Notes: generated from the letters alone by a model not told the origin. A stretch of DNA of 12,705 nucleotides from Candidatus Moraniibacteriota bacterium (GCA_026396205.1 JAPLXF010000007.1:1-12705); one strand, 5' to 3'; positions 1 through 5,326 are shown, counted from the first letter of the stretch. Translations and numbers: made by a program.

Positions 1-142
1 CAACGGACCCTGTACGATCACGGAATAAACCAGCAAAAGCCGCTATAAATATTCCGCAAGCCACACACCCGAAACCGATAGAAGCTGAAATAAAAATAAA
101 CTTGGAAAAACTGGGACTTATCAAAAATTCCATTAAATTCAT
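1..142 (-). CDS. Partial small membrane protein, C-terminus outside the window
   Basis: An open frame of at least 47 codons runs off the left edge without a stop. Translation from the ATG at 142-140 begins MNLMEFLISPSF and then has one long hydrophobic stretch (about residues 13-40, rich in F, I, A, G, with two Cys) followed by a basic RDR patch, so it looks like a membrane segment. An AGAGG-type SD lies 6 nt upstream of the ATG. The start overlaps the stop of the small frame 139-336 as ATGA, which suggests translational coupling in a run that begins with rpmA. I do not recognise the family; too little of the protein is visible to assign a function. Confidence 0.55.
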   Translation of the reverse strand, partial: MNLMEFLISPSFSKFIFISASIGFGCVACGIFIAAFAGLFRDRTGSV

Positions 143-336
143 ATTGCACCTCTCTTGGCTATATTGTTAAATTGCTTATTTAGTTTTTTTCTCCCCATTG
201 ATCTCTGCGCGATACTTACAGCTTTTTTTAGAGTAACTCCATGGGGATAGAGGAGTTCAATTTTCACATTGACTAATTCATAACTGGTCCAAATTTTTCA
301 TTTTTCATTAGCAAACTTTTTTATATATATCGGCAC
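139..336 (-). pseudogene. Small unknown frame downstream of rpmA, interrupted by an in-frame TGA
   Basis: The frame starts at a GTG (336-334) preceded by a near-perfect SD, AGGAGG (342-347 on the plus strand), 5 nt away and just after the rpmA stop. It reads VPIYIKKFANEK, meets TGA at 300-298, then continues open for 52 codons (KIWTSYELVNVKIELLYPHG and on, basic C-terminus) to a TGA that overlaps the next gene's ATG as ATGA. The good SD, protein-like tail and coupled stop argue for a real gene; the internal TGA argues for a recent nonsense mutation, or for a 42-aa gene that starts at the GTG at 267-265. Recoding is unlikely because other genes here use TGA as a stop. No family recognised. Confidence 0.4.
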
Positions 337-357
337 CTTTTCCTCCTTTCAAAAAAT

Positions 358-630
358 TTACTCCACCGACACAAACTGGCGGGAAGCCATTTTGCCAGTA
401 AAAGCCCGAACTTTTTTTCTGGTAAATTTAACTACGCCGTCTTTCATGGCAAAAAGCGTATCGTCTTCTCCGCGCTTAACATTCTGGCCGGGATGATATT
501 TAGTGCCTCTCTGACGGATGATAATCTGGCCGATCTTTACTTTCTGGCCGCCAAAAATCTTAACTCCTAAACGTTTTGAAATTGAATCCCGGCCAAGTTG
601 AGTAGAACCACCAGCTTTTCTATGCGCCAT
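358..630 (-). CDS. rpmA: 50S ribosomal protein L27
   Basis: L27 is a component of the large ribosomal subunit whose N-terminus reaches toward the peptidyl-transferase centre. The 90-aa product begins MAHRKAGGSTQLGRDS and continues with KRLGVKIFGGQ, then IIIRQRGTKYHPGQNV and VKFTRKK, all typical of the family, and the length is normal. The start was set at the ATG at 630-628 because family homology begins there; the open frame extends 16 codons further upstream through a hairpin and is not protein-like. No SD is visible. In many bacteria rpmA follows rplU (L21); here it does not, and it is the first gene of its minus-strand run, with a structured leader (631-786). The downstream genes follow closely, the next SD lying about 10 nt after the stop. 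Confidence 0.95.
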   Translation of the reverse strand: MAHRKAGGSTQLGRDSISKRLGVKIFGGQKVKIGQIIIRQRGTKYHPGQNVKRGEDDTLFAMKDGVVKFTRKKVRAFTGKMASRQFVSVE

Positions 631-663
631 AATTGTCTGCGAGCGAAGCGAGCAGCTACAATT
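631..663 (-). promoter_or_regulatory. Leader stem-loop directly upstream of the rpmA start
   Basis: On the minus strand AATTGT pairs with ACAATT (6 bp) and, after a 2-nt bulge, CTGC pairs with GCAG (4 bp) around an 11-nt loop. The 3' arm ends one base before the ATG. There is no SD, so this hairpin occupies the ribosome landing site. It could control translation, for example as a ribosomal-protein leader; that is inference. Confidence 0.4.
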
Positions 664-667
664 ATGA

Positions 668-786
668 GCGTCCCGCACCGATTCGAAAAATTAATCTTTA
701 AATTATTACTAGTTTAAGCCGCAGGCGAATCCGAGGATAAAACTTTACATTTTTTATAAACTGTATCGGAATCTGGTGCGGGATGC
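668..786. repeat. Imperfect inverted repeat in the rpmA / 839 divergent region
   Basis: The left arm (668-685, core TCCCGCACC then GATTCG) is complementary to the right arm (767-786, GAATCTGGTGCGGGA), with one extra base and a few mismatches. About 80 nt of AT-rich sequence lies between them, including a further GCGAATCCGAG segment that could compete for pairing with the left arm. The repeat lies between two divergent genes, so it could be a long-range fold of the rpmA leader or a small palindromic element. No convincing minus-strand promoter was found inside it. Confidence 0.5.
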
Positions 787-821
787 CATTTTTATCAAGT
801 GAATATCATTTTATCAGAATA

Positions 822-830
822 TGCTATAAT
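822..830 (+). promoter_or_regulatory. Extended -10 promoter for the 839 gene
   Basis: TGC-TATAAT (TATAAT at 825-830) is a consensus extended -10; no good -35 is seen 17 nt upstream. A start site about 7 nt downstream would fall at 836-838, immediately before the ATG at 839, so the transcript is probably leaderless. Confidence 0.7.
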
Positions 831-838
831 GTCAATAA

Positions 839-1249
839 ATGAAAGAATTTATCAAAAACCACGAAAATAAATTAATCCTTGTTTTAGGATTTATTCTAGT
901 CGCCGGACTTTCTTTTGAAGCCGGCTTAGTGAGGGGAAAGGGCAATCCGGAAAGCCCGATTGTCATCGAAAAACCCTCTCCAAGCTCTAAAATTGAGCCA
1001 CAAGCGGCCAATCCGGCGCCGGCGAGTGCAGATACCCCCTTTGTCCAAAGCAGCCAAAATTTAAGCTCCGTTCCGGCCCAGCCGGAAACTAAAAACTGCG
1101 CTTTCGTGGGCAGTAAAAATTCCAACAAATACCATCTGCCAACCTGCCAATATGCCAAGCGCATTAAACCTGAAAATATTGTCTGTTTCTCTTCGGTTGA
1201 AGACGCAGTTTCAAAAAATTATCTACCCGATAAAGGATGCATAAAATAA
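839..1249 (+). CDS. Membrane-anchored protein with C-terminal Ada-type zinc-binding domain
   Basis: The 136-aa protein has a short basic N-terminus, one membrane segment (residues 12-31), a Pro/Ala/Ser-rich linker (36-85) and a C-terminal domain resembling the metal-binding domain at the N-terminus of Ada: FVGSKNSNKYHLPTC followed by AKRIKPEN. Possible metal ligands are C87, H99, C103, C116 and C134. In Ada this fold binds zinc and, in the full enzyme, takes methyl groups from phosphotriesters in DNA. Here there is no methyltransferase domain, and the charge pattern suggests the domain faces outside the membrane, so a role in binding DNA or metal at the cell surface is possible but inferred. 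Similar stand-alone anchored versions occur in Patescibacteria. There is no SD; the gene appears leaderless. Confidence 0.75.
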   Translation: MKEFIKNHENKLILVLGFILVAGLSFEAGLVRGKGNPESPIVIEKPSPSSKIEPQAANPAPASADTPFVQSSQNLSSVPAQPETKNCAFVGSKNSNKYHLPTCQYAKRIKPENIVCFSSVEDAVSKNYLPDKGCIK

Positions 1250-1345
1250 ATTTCTAATTTCCAATTTTTAATTTCTAATCAATTTCCAATGACTAAATAT
1301 CCAATGACAAAATTTTAGCCATTTATTAATTGAAGAATTAAAAAA
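1250..1345. repeat. AT-rich intergenic repeat, third family member
   Basis: The gap between the convergent genes holds TAATTTC-type AT-rich sequence. The segment 1272-1298 (TTTCTAATCAAT, then CCAATGACTAAAT) matches the reverse complement of the 110-bp repeat at 5778-5887 at 25 of 27 positions. It is probably a degraded copy. No intrinsic terminator is seen between the converging genes. Confidence 0.5.
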
Positions 1346-1346
1346 T

Positions 1347-1862
1347 TTATTTAGTAATCTGCTTCTTAATCCTTTTTAAGCTGGCTTTCGGGTCAAAGAT
1401 TTTTCCGTTTTCGGTCAGTTCAATTTTATCTTTTTTTAGCAGATATAAAAGAATAAAATAAAATCCAATTGCAACGATGCCGGACACAATAAAAAATCCT
1501 GAAAGCAAGGGAAGGGCGATTTGAAAAAAAATCGTTTCCGTGAAAAATTCGGAGAGCCCGGACTGGAAAGTCTGTTCAAAATTTTGGATTAAAATTGACG
1601 GATTGATATGGAATAAAAATCCGCCGACAATCGCCGCCAAAGGCACGATAAAAAAAGTCGTCCATGTATTGGTGGCTAAAACTCCAGCTGTAGCCGCCAA
1701 ACGATTGAGTCGGAATACAGTGGATAAAACTAAAGTTGAAGCTACGCCTTCGCCAGGAAATATACCCAAAAAAATACCCAGCGCCGCGCCGCCGGCGATT
1801 TTGTGGGGCGTATCGTTGATGAGGAAAAACTTGCGGAAGTATTGTTTTATTTTTTGCTTCAT
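1347..1862 (-). CDS. DUF2062 family membrane protein
   Basis: The 171-aa protein carries the DUF2062 signature near its N-terminus: TPHKIAGGAALGIFLGIFPG (residues 18-37), then an LNRLAA segment and a TNTWTTFFIVPL stretch (about 64-75). Hydrophobic segments lie near residues 23-45, 68-85, 112-140, and the C-terminus is basic and probably cytoplasmic. The biochemical role of DUF2062 is not established; members are small inner-membrane proteins. Its ATG overlaps the stop of the upstream nuclease gene as ATGA and lacks an SD, so translation is probably coupled to the nuclease; whether they share a function is unknown. Confidence 0.85.
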   Translation of the reverse strand: MKQKIKQYFRKFFLINDTPHKIAGGAALGIFLGIFPGEGVASTLVLSTVFRLNRLAATAGVLATNTWTTFFIVPLAAIVGGFLFHINPSILIQNFEQTFQSGLSEFFTETIFFQIALPLLSGFFIVSGIVAIGFYFILLYLLKKDKIELTENGKIFDPKASLKRIKKQITK

Positions 1863-3031
1863 TTTTTCTTAACTATTAAACTTTTTGATTCCTTATCAAT
1901 AATCTTCGCTTTTTCCGCTTCTTTTTTAGCGGCAAAGGGGAGAGTGGCTAAGATATTACGCAGAGCTATGCCGTCAACTTTCAAAACATCTTCCCACTTA
2001 TCTAAAGGCTCCAGAATTTCGCGGATTTTTTGGGCGTCGTATTTGTAAGTTTTACGCAAGGTTCTGGCAATAATGCCATCTTCGCCAAAAACTCTTTCCA
2101 CGCCTTCCTGATCCATATACTGCAGAATATCTGCTTGCAATTTTTCCAAGCGGTCTTTGGTAATGGAAATGGCTGATTTAAGTTCAATATATTCACTGAT
2201 GGCTTTATTGGCTTCCTCGGTGTCAACTTTGCGCAGTTCTTTGAATTTATGTTTCCACATCGGGCATAAATTCTGGTAGCCGCACCAATCGCATAGCGGG
2301 GAAATGGCCGGTTCAAATTTACTGGCTTCAATTAATTTTATCGTGTCCAAAAATAATTGTTCGCTTTTTTGTAGTTGCTCCAAAGTGCGGGTAGAGGAGA
2401 GCTTCACGCCGTGCTTGAGATAATACAAACTGACTTTGATTTTATCCAAATTGTCAATTTCTTTAGGATATCTTTTCAAAAAGGCTTTGAGATAAACCGA
2501 CAATTGCAAATCATTGTCCACCTTTTCTTGCGACGGCATTTTTTTGGTGGTTTTGTAATCAATAATTTCATATCCGTCATCAGTTTTATCTATCCTATCA
2601 ATAATCCCAGCAACAATATGATTATCCGAATTTACCCCGTCAAATTCCCGCAAAGCGGGACCGCTTTCAGCGGATTTGATGGGGCCTATCTTAATATTAA
2701 ACCTGGATTCCAGATCAATAATATTAAAATCTTTCGGATTATTACTCTGATAATATTTCTGGATGATCTGAATGCCTTGTGAAAACGCCGCGCGCTCTTC
2801 ATCGGGATTATCAAACACCGCCGGATTCCATGAATTGGTGAAATGTTCCATCGCCTGGTCCAAAGTCGGGGAGAGAATGCCAGGCGTATGGATAAATTTC
2901 ATCGTGGAATGGATAGTTGTTCCAAAAACCGCCTCCTTAGATTTGGGAGTTTTAATCTTATCAATTTCCTGGAACTTATACTTCAGCGGGCAGGATTGGT
3001 AAGTGTCCAAGGCGGAATAGGAAATACGCAT
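1859..3031 (-). CDS. PD-(D/E)XK nuclease with RecB/AddB/Cas4-type Fe-S cysteines
   Basis: The 390-aa protein (from the ATG at 3031) has the RecB/Cas4-type nuclease layout: YSALDTYQSCPLKYK at the N-terminus, FGTTIH (H41), E108 in an LESRF segment, D145 in AGIIDRID, D158 and K160 in IIDYKTTK, and a Q176-x3-Y180 motif. C14 with C247, C250 and C256 (C-x2-C-x5-C) match the four-cysteine Fe-S clasp of AddB and Cas4. No helicase domain is present, so it is a stand-alone nuclease of the PDDEXK_1 type, presumably acting in DNA end processing. The frame is open 18 codons further upstream, but homology starts at MRIS and the promoter at 3065-3073 would leave those codons out. Residues 116-133 are encoded by an inserted palindromic element lying between two catalytic motifs. 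Confidence 0.9.
   Translation of the reverse strand: MRISYSALDTYQSCPLKYKFQEIDKIKTPKSKEAVFGTTIHSTMKFIHTPGILSPTLDQAMEHFTNSWNPAVFDNPDEERAAFSQGIQIIQKYYQSNNPKDFNIIDLESRFNIKIGPIKSAESGPALREFDGVNSDNHIVAGIIDRIDKTDDGYEIIDYKTTKKMPSQEKVDNDLQLSVYLKAFLKRYPKEIDNLDKIKVSLYYLKHGVKLSSTRTLEQLQKSEQLFLDTIKLIEASKFEPAISPLCDWCGYQNLCPMWKHKFKELRKVDTEEANKAISEYIELKSAISITKDRLEKLQADILQYMDQEGVERVFGEDGIIARTLRKTYKYDAQKIREILEPLDKWEDVLKVDGIALRNILATLPFAAKKEAEKAKIIDKESKSLIVKKK
2635..2684. repeat. In-frame palindromic element folding as a three-way junction
   Basis: An 11-bp outer stem (2635-2645 with 2674-2684, all paired on the plus strand if one G-T wobble is allowed) encloses two hairpins placed end to end: TCCCGC-AAA-GCGGGA (2646-2660) and CCGCT-TTC-AGCGG (2661-2673). 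No base is left unpaired at the junction. The 50-nt unit is read through as nuclease residues 116-133. Confidence 0.85.
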
Positions 3032-3064
3032 AGTTTTGTATTTGGTATTTAGTATCTGGCATAT

Positions 3065-3073
3065 AGTATAGCA
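3065..3073 (-). promoter_or_regulatory. Extended -10 promoter for the nuclease-DUF2062 pair
   Basis: Minus-strand TGC-TATACT, with no clear -35. It would start transcription near 3058, about 27 nt before the ATG at 3031. It lies back to back with the plus-strand promoter at 3085-3113. Confidence 0.5.
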
Positions 3074-3084
3074 TATAAAAAACA

Positions 3085-3113
3085 TTGACCTTTCTTCGGC
3101 TTTGTGCTAGAAT
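3085..3113 (+). promoter_or_regulatory. Promoter of small membrane protein unit 1
   Basis: TTGACC (3085-3090), 17-nt spacer, TAGAAT (3108-3113) with extended TGC. The predicted start is near 3120, giving a leader of about 60 nt. Confidence 0.8.
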
Positions 3114-3180
3114 TATTAATCAATGAAAATTGGCGAAAAAACAGTAATTTCAACAACATTATAAACAGGAGGACAGAAAG

Positions 3181-3297
3181 ATGAAAGAAAAAATGGAACA
3201 ATTCATTAAAAACTATCCGGAGTTGATATTGGAGGCAATTGGAATATTTTTTTGCCTAACAATGTTTGGAATTTTTGGCGAAGTATTTATTGCTTAA
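3181..3297 (+). CDS. 38-aa single-pass small membrane protein (unit 1)
   Basis: A 38-codon gene, MKEKMEQFIKNYPEL, then one hydrophobic segment (about residues 15-38: ILEAIGIFFCLTMFGIFG and on) ending at a TAA. Although short, it is strongly supported: AGGAGG (3167-3172) lies 8 nt before the ATG, a consensus promoter lies upstream, and a Rho-independent terminator follows at 3332-3359. No family is recognised. A 13-codon frame (ATG at 3123, TAA ending at 3164) occupies the leader, beginning almost at the predicted transcription start and ending 2 nt before the SD; it may be chance or a leader peptide. The unit is the first of three similar promoter-SD-gene-terminator units. Confidence 0.75.
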   Translation: MKEKMEQFIKNYPELILEAIGIFFCLTMFGIFGEVFIA

Positions 3298-3331
3298 GAT
3301 TCCAAAAGATTCTCGCGCCACAGCGCAATAA

Positions 3332-3359
3332 AGGGAACCAAAACACGGTTTCCTTTTTT
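3332..3359 (+). terminator. Rho-independent terminator of unit 1
   Basis: AGGGAACC (3332-3339) pairs with GGTTTCCT (3347-3354), 8 bp with one G-U, loop AAAACAC, followed by a T-run. Upstream, GCGCCACAGCG (3315-3325) is nearly repeated after the stop of unit 2 at 3882-3892. Confidence 0.85.
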
Positions 3360-3371
3360 ATATGCCTTATT

Positions 3372-3393
3372 TCAAGCCATTTTTAGGGCTTGA
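3372..3393 (+). promoter_or_regulatory. Inverted repeat overlapping the unit 2 -35 element
   Basis: TCAAGCC (3372-3378) and GGCTTGA (3387-3393) form a 7-bp dyad whose right arm contains the first four bases of the -35 TTGACT. The same dyad lies at the same place in the unit 3 promoter. It is T-rich downstream, so it may serve as a terminator for upstream transcripts, an operator, or both. Confidence 0.6.
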
Positions 3394-3418
3394 CTTTTAG
3401 TTTTAAATATGATAGAAT
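3390..3418 (+). promoter_or_regulatory. Promoter of unit 2
   Basis: TTGACT (3390-3395), 17-nt spacer, TAGAAT (3413-3418) with an extended TGA. From about 3363 to 3418 the sequence is close to that of 4748-4804. Confidence 0.85.
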
Positions 3419-3480
3419 GGACAGTCAGTAAAAGATGTAACATTGTCAATTAAATAATCATTTTAAAAGGAGGAGATTCA

Positions 3481-3882
3481 ATGAATGGTTTAAAACAAGC
3501 GTTAAAAGCAACTAAACCGGCATGGATTACTGTTATTTTAGGTCTGCTATTGTTAGTGATAATGTTTATTGTTTATAATTCCACCACCACCATAACAAAT
3601 GACGACAACGCCACAGTCGAAAAAACAGAGACTCTTGAAGGCATCACAACTGAGACGCCGAAATTCATTTTGAAAGTTAGCGACATTCGCGCTGGCTCAA
3701 TCAATTATGCGAAAGTACAGGTAAGCCCAGCAATAGATAGCAAAAGAAGAGAATACATATTTTTTGCGGTCAGATATCAAGGTGAAGAAAAAGGGCTTGC
3801 CGAAATAGTACCTGTCGGCACAAAGATCTATTTCCAGTATATTGAGGATCTGCAACATTTTATCGTTGTTCCACAACATTAG
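3481..3882 (+). CDS. 133-aa single-pass membrane protein of unknown function (unit 2)
   Basis: The protein has a basic N-terminus, one membrane segment (about residues 16-33, ITVILGLLLLVIMFIVY) and a soluble C-terminal part of about 95 residues. A Thr/Asn-rich linker (34-55) is followed by alternating strand-like segments such as KFILKVSDIRAG, INYAKVQVSP and REYIFFAVRY, which suggests a small beta domain, probably outside the membrane. I do not recognise the family. AAGGAGG (3467-3473) lies 7 nt before the ATG. The gene stands alone between its own promoter and terminator, both nearly duplicated at unit 3, although the two proteins do not resemble each other. Confidence 0.85.
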   Translation: MNGLKQALKATKPAWITVILGLLLLVIMFIVYNSTTTITNDDNATVEKTETLEGITTETPKFILKVSDIRAGSINYAKVQVSPAIDSKRREYIFFAVRYQGEEKGLAEIVPVGTKIYFQYIEDLQHFIVVPQH

Positions 3883-3905
3883 CGCCGCAGCGTAAAGAAG
3901 AAACC

Positions 3906-3943
3906 AGAGGGAGTTTGGACAATCGTCCGGGCTTCCTCTTTTT
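3906..3943 (+). terminator. Rho-independent terminator of unit 2
   Basis: AGAGGGAG (3906-3913) pairs with CTTCCTCT (3932-3939), with an inner GGAC/GTCC stem (3917-3920, 3925-3928) and a T-run. Stems and order match the unit 3 terminator at 5284-5318; only the apical loop and one inner side differ. Confidence 0.9.
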
Positions 3944-3989
3944 ATTTTTAAAAATCAAAAACATCAAAAAATAAATTATGACAATAATC

Positions 3990-4018
3990 TTGCCTAGGCT
4001 TGAATTATGTAGTAATAT
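3990..4018 (+). promoter_or_regulatory. Promoter of the Cas2-fold gene with GCCTAGGC palindrome in its spacer
   Basis: TTGCCT (3990-3995), 17-nt spacer, TAATAT (4013-4018). The predicted start falls at about 4025, the A of the ATG, so the mRNA is likely leaderless. The perfect palindrome GCCTAGGC (3992-3999) overlaps the -35 element and spacer. Confidence 0.55.
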
Positions 4019-4676
4019 TTTAGTATGCTTATGCGTAATATGAGGTCTGGAAATAAAATAGCCGGAGCTATATTGAAAGGTATTTTGATTTCCGGAGGAA
4101 TTGCTATTGCCGCCACTTCGCCCTATTTTATACCGATGGCTTTGCCAAAAATTATCCGATACGCAGCCTACAAATTCAATAAGGCCAGGGAGCGCAAAAA
4201 ATTTCTTCGCAGTTTTTATTATCTTCGGACTCATGGATTTATAAGCATTGAAAATAGAAGGGGTCAAATTTATATCTCGCTTACGCCGGAAGGCAAAAAA
4301 GCAGCGGGTAAATATCAGATTAATGATCTTGAAATAAAGCGGCCTAAAAAATGGGACGGGCGATGGCGCATTCTTATTTTTGACATTGCCAACAGGCACA
4401 AAATAAAAAGGGAGGCGCTGCGAGGAAAAATAAAACAGCTCGGATTATACCAGCTGCAAAAAAGCGTCTGGGTTCATCCTTACGACTTTAAAAAGGAAAT
4501 GGCTTTACTTAGAGAATTTTTTTATCTGACCAAGGATGAAATGCAAATAATAACTGCCTCGGAAATAGAAAATGATGCAGAGGCCAAAGATTTTTTCGGC
4601 TTAAGATAAAAATAATACAAAAACAAAGAAAGTAGTATGTTAAAAATAATTTCACTACACAAAACAAGCCTAGGCA
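3991..4676. repeat. Inverted repeat pair flanking the Cas2-fold gene
   Basis: TGCCTAGGCTTG (3991-4002) recurs as its exact reverse complement at 4665-4676. Similarity continues inward: TGTAGT (4008-4013) matches ACTACA (4654-4659). The entry spans both arms and the gene between them; no target-site duplication is visible outside the arms. Confidence 0.7.
4025..4609 (+). CDS. Winged-helix/Cas2-fold (PaaX-like) protein with hydrophobic N-terminus
   Basis: The 194-aa protein has a hydrophobic N-terminal segment (about residues 12-40, ILKGILISGGIAIAATSPYF), a winged-helix-like middle (about 58-100, with FLRSFYYLRTHGFISIE and LTPEGKKAA) and a C-terminal domain resembling the Cas2 ferredoxin fold found in PaaX: W110, WRILIFDI with D120, REALRGKIKQLGLYQLQKS, then VWVHPYDF. 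Related proteins are widespread in Patescibacteria and are often labelled Cas2, but no CRISPR array or other cas gene is present here. The role is unknown; a DNA-binding regulator is the best inference. Three in-frame ATGs (4025, 4031, 4040) lack an SD; 4025 fits the promoter as a leaderless start. Inverted GCCTAGGC palindromes frame the gene (3991-4002 and 4665-4676). Confidence 0.8.
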   Translation: MLMRNMRSGNKIAGAILKGILISGGIAIAATSPYFIPMALPKIIRYAAYKFNKARERKKFLRSFYYLRTHGFISIENRRGQIYISLTPEGKKAAGKYQINDLEIKRPKKWDGRWRILIFDIANRHKIKREALRGKIKQLGLYQLQKSVWVHPYDFKKEMALLREFFYLTKDEMQIITASEIENDAEAKDFFGLR

Positions 4677-4756
4677 TAAAAATTAGCACAATTCATAAAA
4701 AAACTTGCATAATGTCAGCGTATTTGATTTTCCAGTATATTTTTTATTGCCTTATT

Positions 4757-4779
4757 TCAAGCCTTTTTTCAGGGCTTGA
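4757..4779 (+). promoter_or_regulatory. Inverted repeat overlapping the unit 3 -35 element
   Basis: TCAAGCC (4757-4763) and GGCTTGA (4773-4779), same arms and position as at 3372-3393, with a 9-nt instead of an 8-nt loop. It is also the first T-rich hairpin downstream of the Cas2-fold gene and could terminate it. Confidence 0.6.
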
Positions 4780-4804
4780 CTTTTTATTTTAAATATGCTA
4801 GAAT
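4776..4804 (+). promoter_or_regulatory. Promoter of unit 3
   Basis: TTGACT (4776-4781), 17-nt spacer, TAGAAT (4799-4804) with an extended TGC; near copy of the unit 2 promoter. Confidence 0.85.
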
Positions 4805-4863
4805 AGTGGGTTAGTAGTTGCCCTACATTTTAATAAACCACCATCCAAAAAGGAGGACATACC

Positions 4864-5265
4864 ATGAAAAAAACAATTATTTGTGTATTGGGTTTTTTGT
4901 TTCTGTGCTTCGCTTACAATTACCTGGCAAGCGGAGACTTCGAAGATTTTTTTCTGACGGCTATATTTATGCTGATTGGAGGATTTTTCGTTTTAATCTG
5001 CTGGGCTATTGCCAAAAGCTCAAACGACAAATCTGGCTGGGTATTATTGGTAATTATCCTGACATATTTAACTTTGCCACTAACATTGAATTTCGCTTCA
5101 TGGATAACTGCCAGGTTAGGGTATTTACAGACATCCATAGTAATATTTAAATTGCGCTATGCCAGTCTGCTGATTGTTCCGCTTATTGGTGCAGTAATTG
5201 GTGGCGCGATAGATATGTATCATATGTATCAAAGGATGTTCAGACAAAAGAATGCCCTTTTGTAA
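4864..5265 (+). CDS. 133-aa multi-pass membrane protein of unknown function (unit 3)
   Basis: A polytopic protein with about four membrane segments: residues 3-22 (TIICVLGFLFLCFAYNYLAS), about 29-50, 57-80 and 96-118, separated by short loops such as KSSNDKSG, with a basic C-terminal tail (QRMFRQKNALL). No catalytic motif or known family is recognised. AGGAGG (4851-4856) lies 7 nt before the ATG. It has the same kind of promoter and terminator as the unit 2 gene and by coincidence the same length, but the sequences are unrelated. Its membrane topology and separate transcription suggest a small accessory or envelope protein; this is inference. Confidence 0.85.
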   Translation: MKKTIICVLGFLFLCFAYNYLASGDFEDFFLTAIFMLIGGFFVLICWAIAKSSNDKSGWVLLVIILTYLTLPLTLNFASWITARLGYLQTSIVIFKLRYASLLIVPLIGAVIGGAIDMYHMYQRMFRQKNALL

Positions 5266-5283
5266 CAAACCACTAAAGCCTAA

Positions 5284-5318
5284 GAGGGAGTTTGGACAGC
5301 AGTCCTCTTCCTCTTTTT
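5284..5318 (+). terminator. Rho-independent terminator of unit 3
   Basis: GAGGGAG (5284-5290) pairs with CTTCCTC (5307-5313), inner GGAC/GTCC stem (5294-5297, 5302-5305), then TTTTT. It is a near copy of the unit 2 terminator and ends 9 nt before the iscR -35 element. Confidence 0.9.
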
Positions 5319-5326
5319 ATTTTGTC

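Noticed and set aside
139..336. UGA recoding (as glycine, known in Gracilibacteria/SR1)
   Set aside because: All long genes are intact under the standard code, and the nuclease and iscR genes end in TGA.
661..790. tRNA-like segment (TTCGAATC and GCGAATCC words)
   Set aside because: No cloverleaf could be built; the acceptor, D and anticodon arms are missing.
832..1164. Minus-strand open frame opposite the Ada-domain gene
   Set aside because: No SD, no family resemblance; the plus strand has promoter, signal-like N-terminus and recognisable domain.
2375..2782. Plus-strand open frame opposite the nuclease
   Set aside because: It is the shadow of a well-supported PD-(D/E)XK gene, with phenylalanine/isoleucine-rich low-complexity translation.
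4025..4609. CRISPR-Cas locus suggested by the Cas2-like domain
   Set aside because: No direct-repeat array and no other cas gene in the window; the winged-helix and hydrophobic N-terminal parts fit the PaaX-like family instead.
3831..4743. Shared 13-mer TTTCCAGTATATT at about 3831 and 4731
   Set aside because: Isolated match in AT-rich sequence with no extension on either side, so probably chance.
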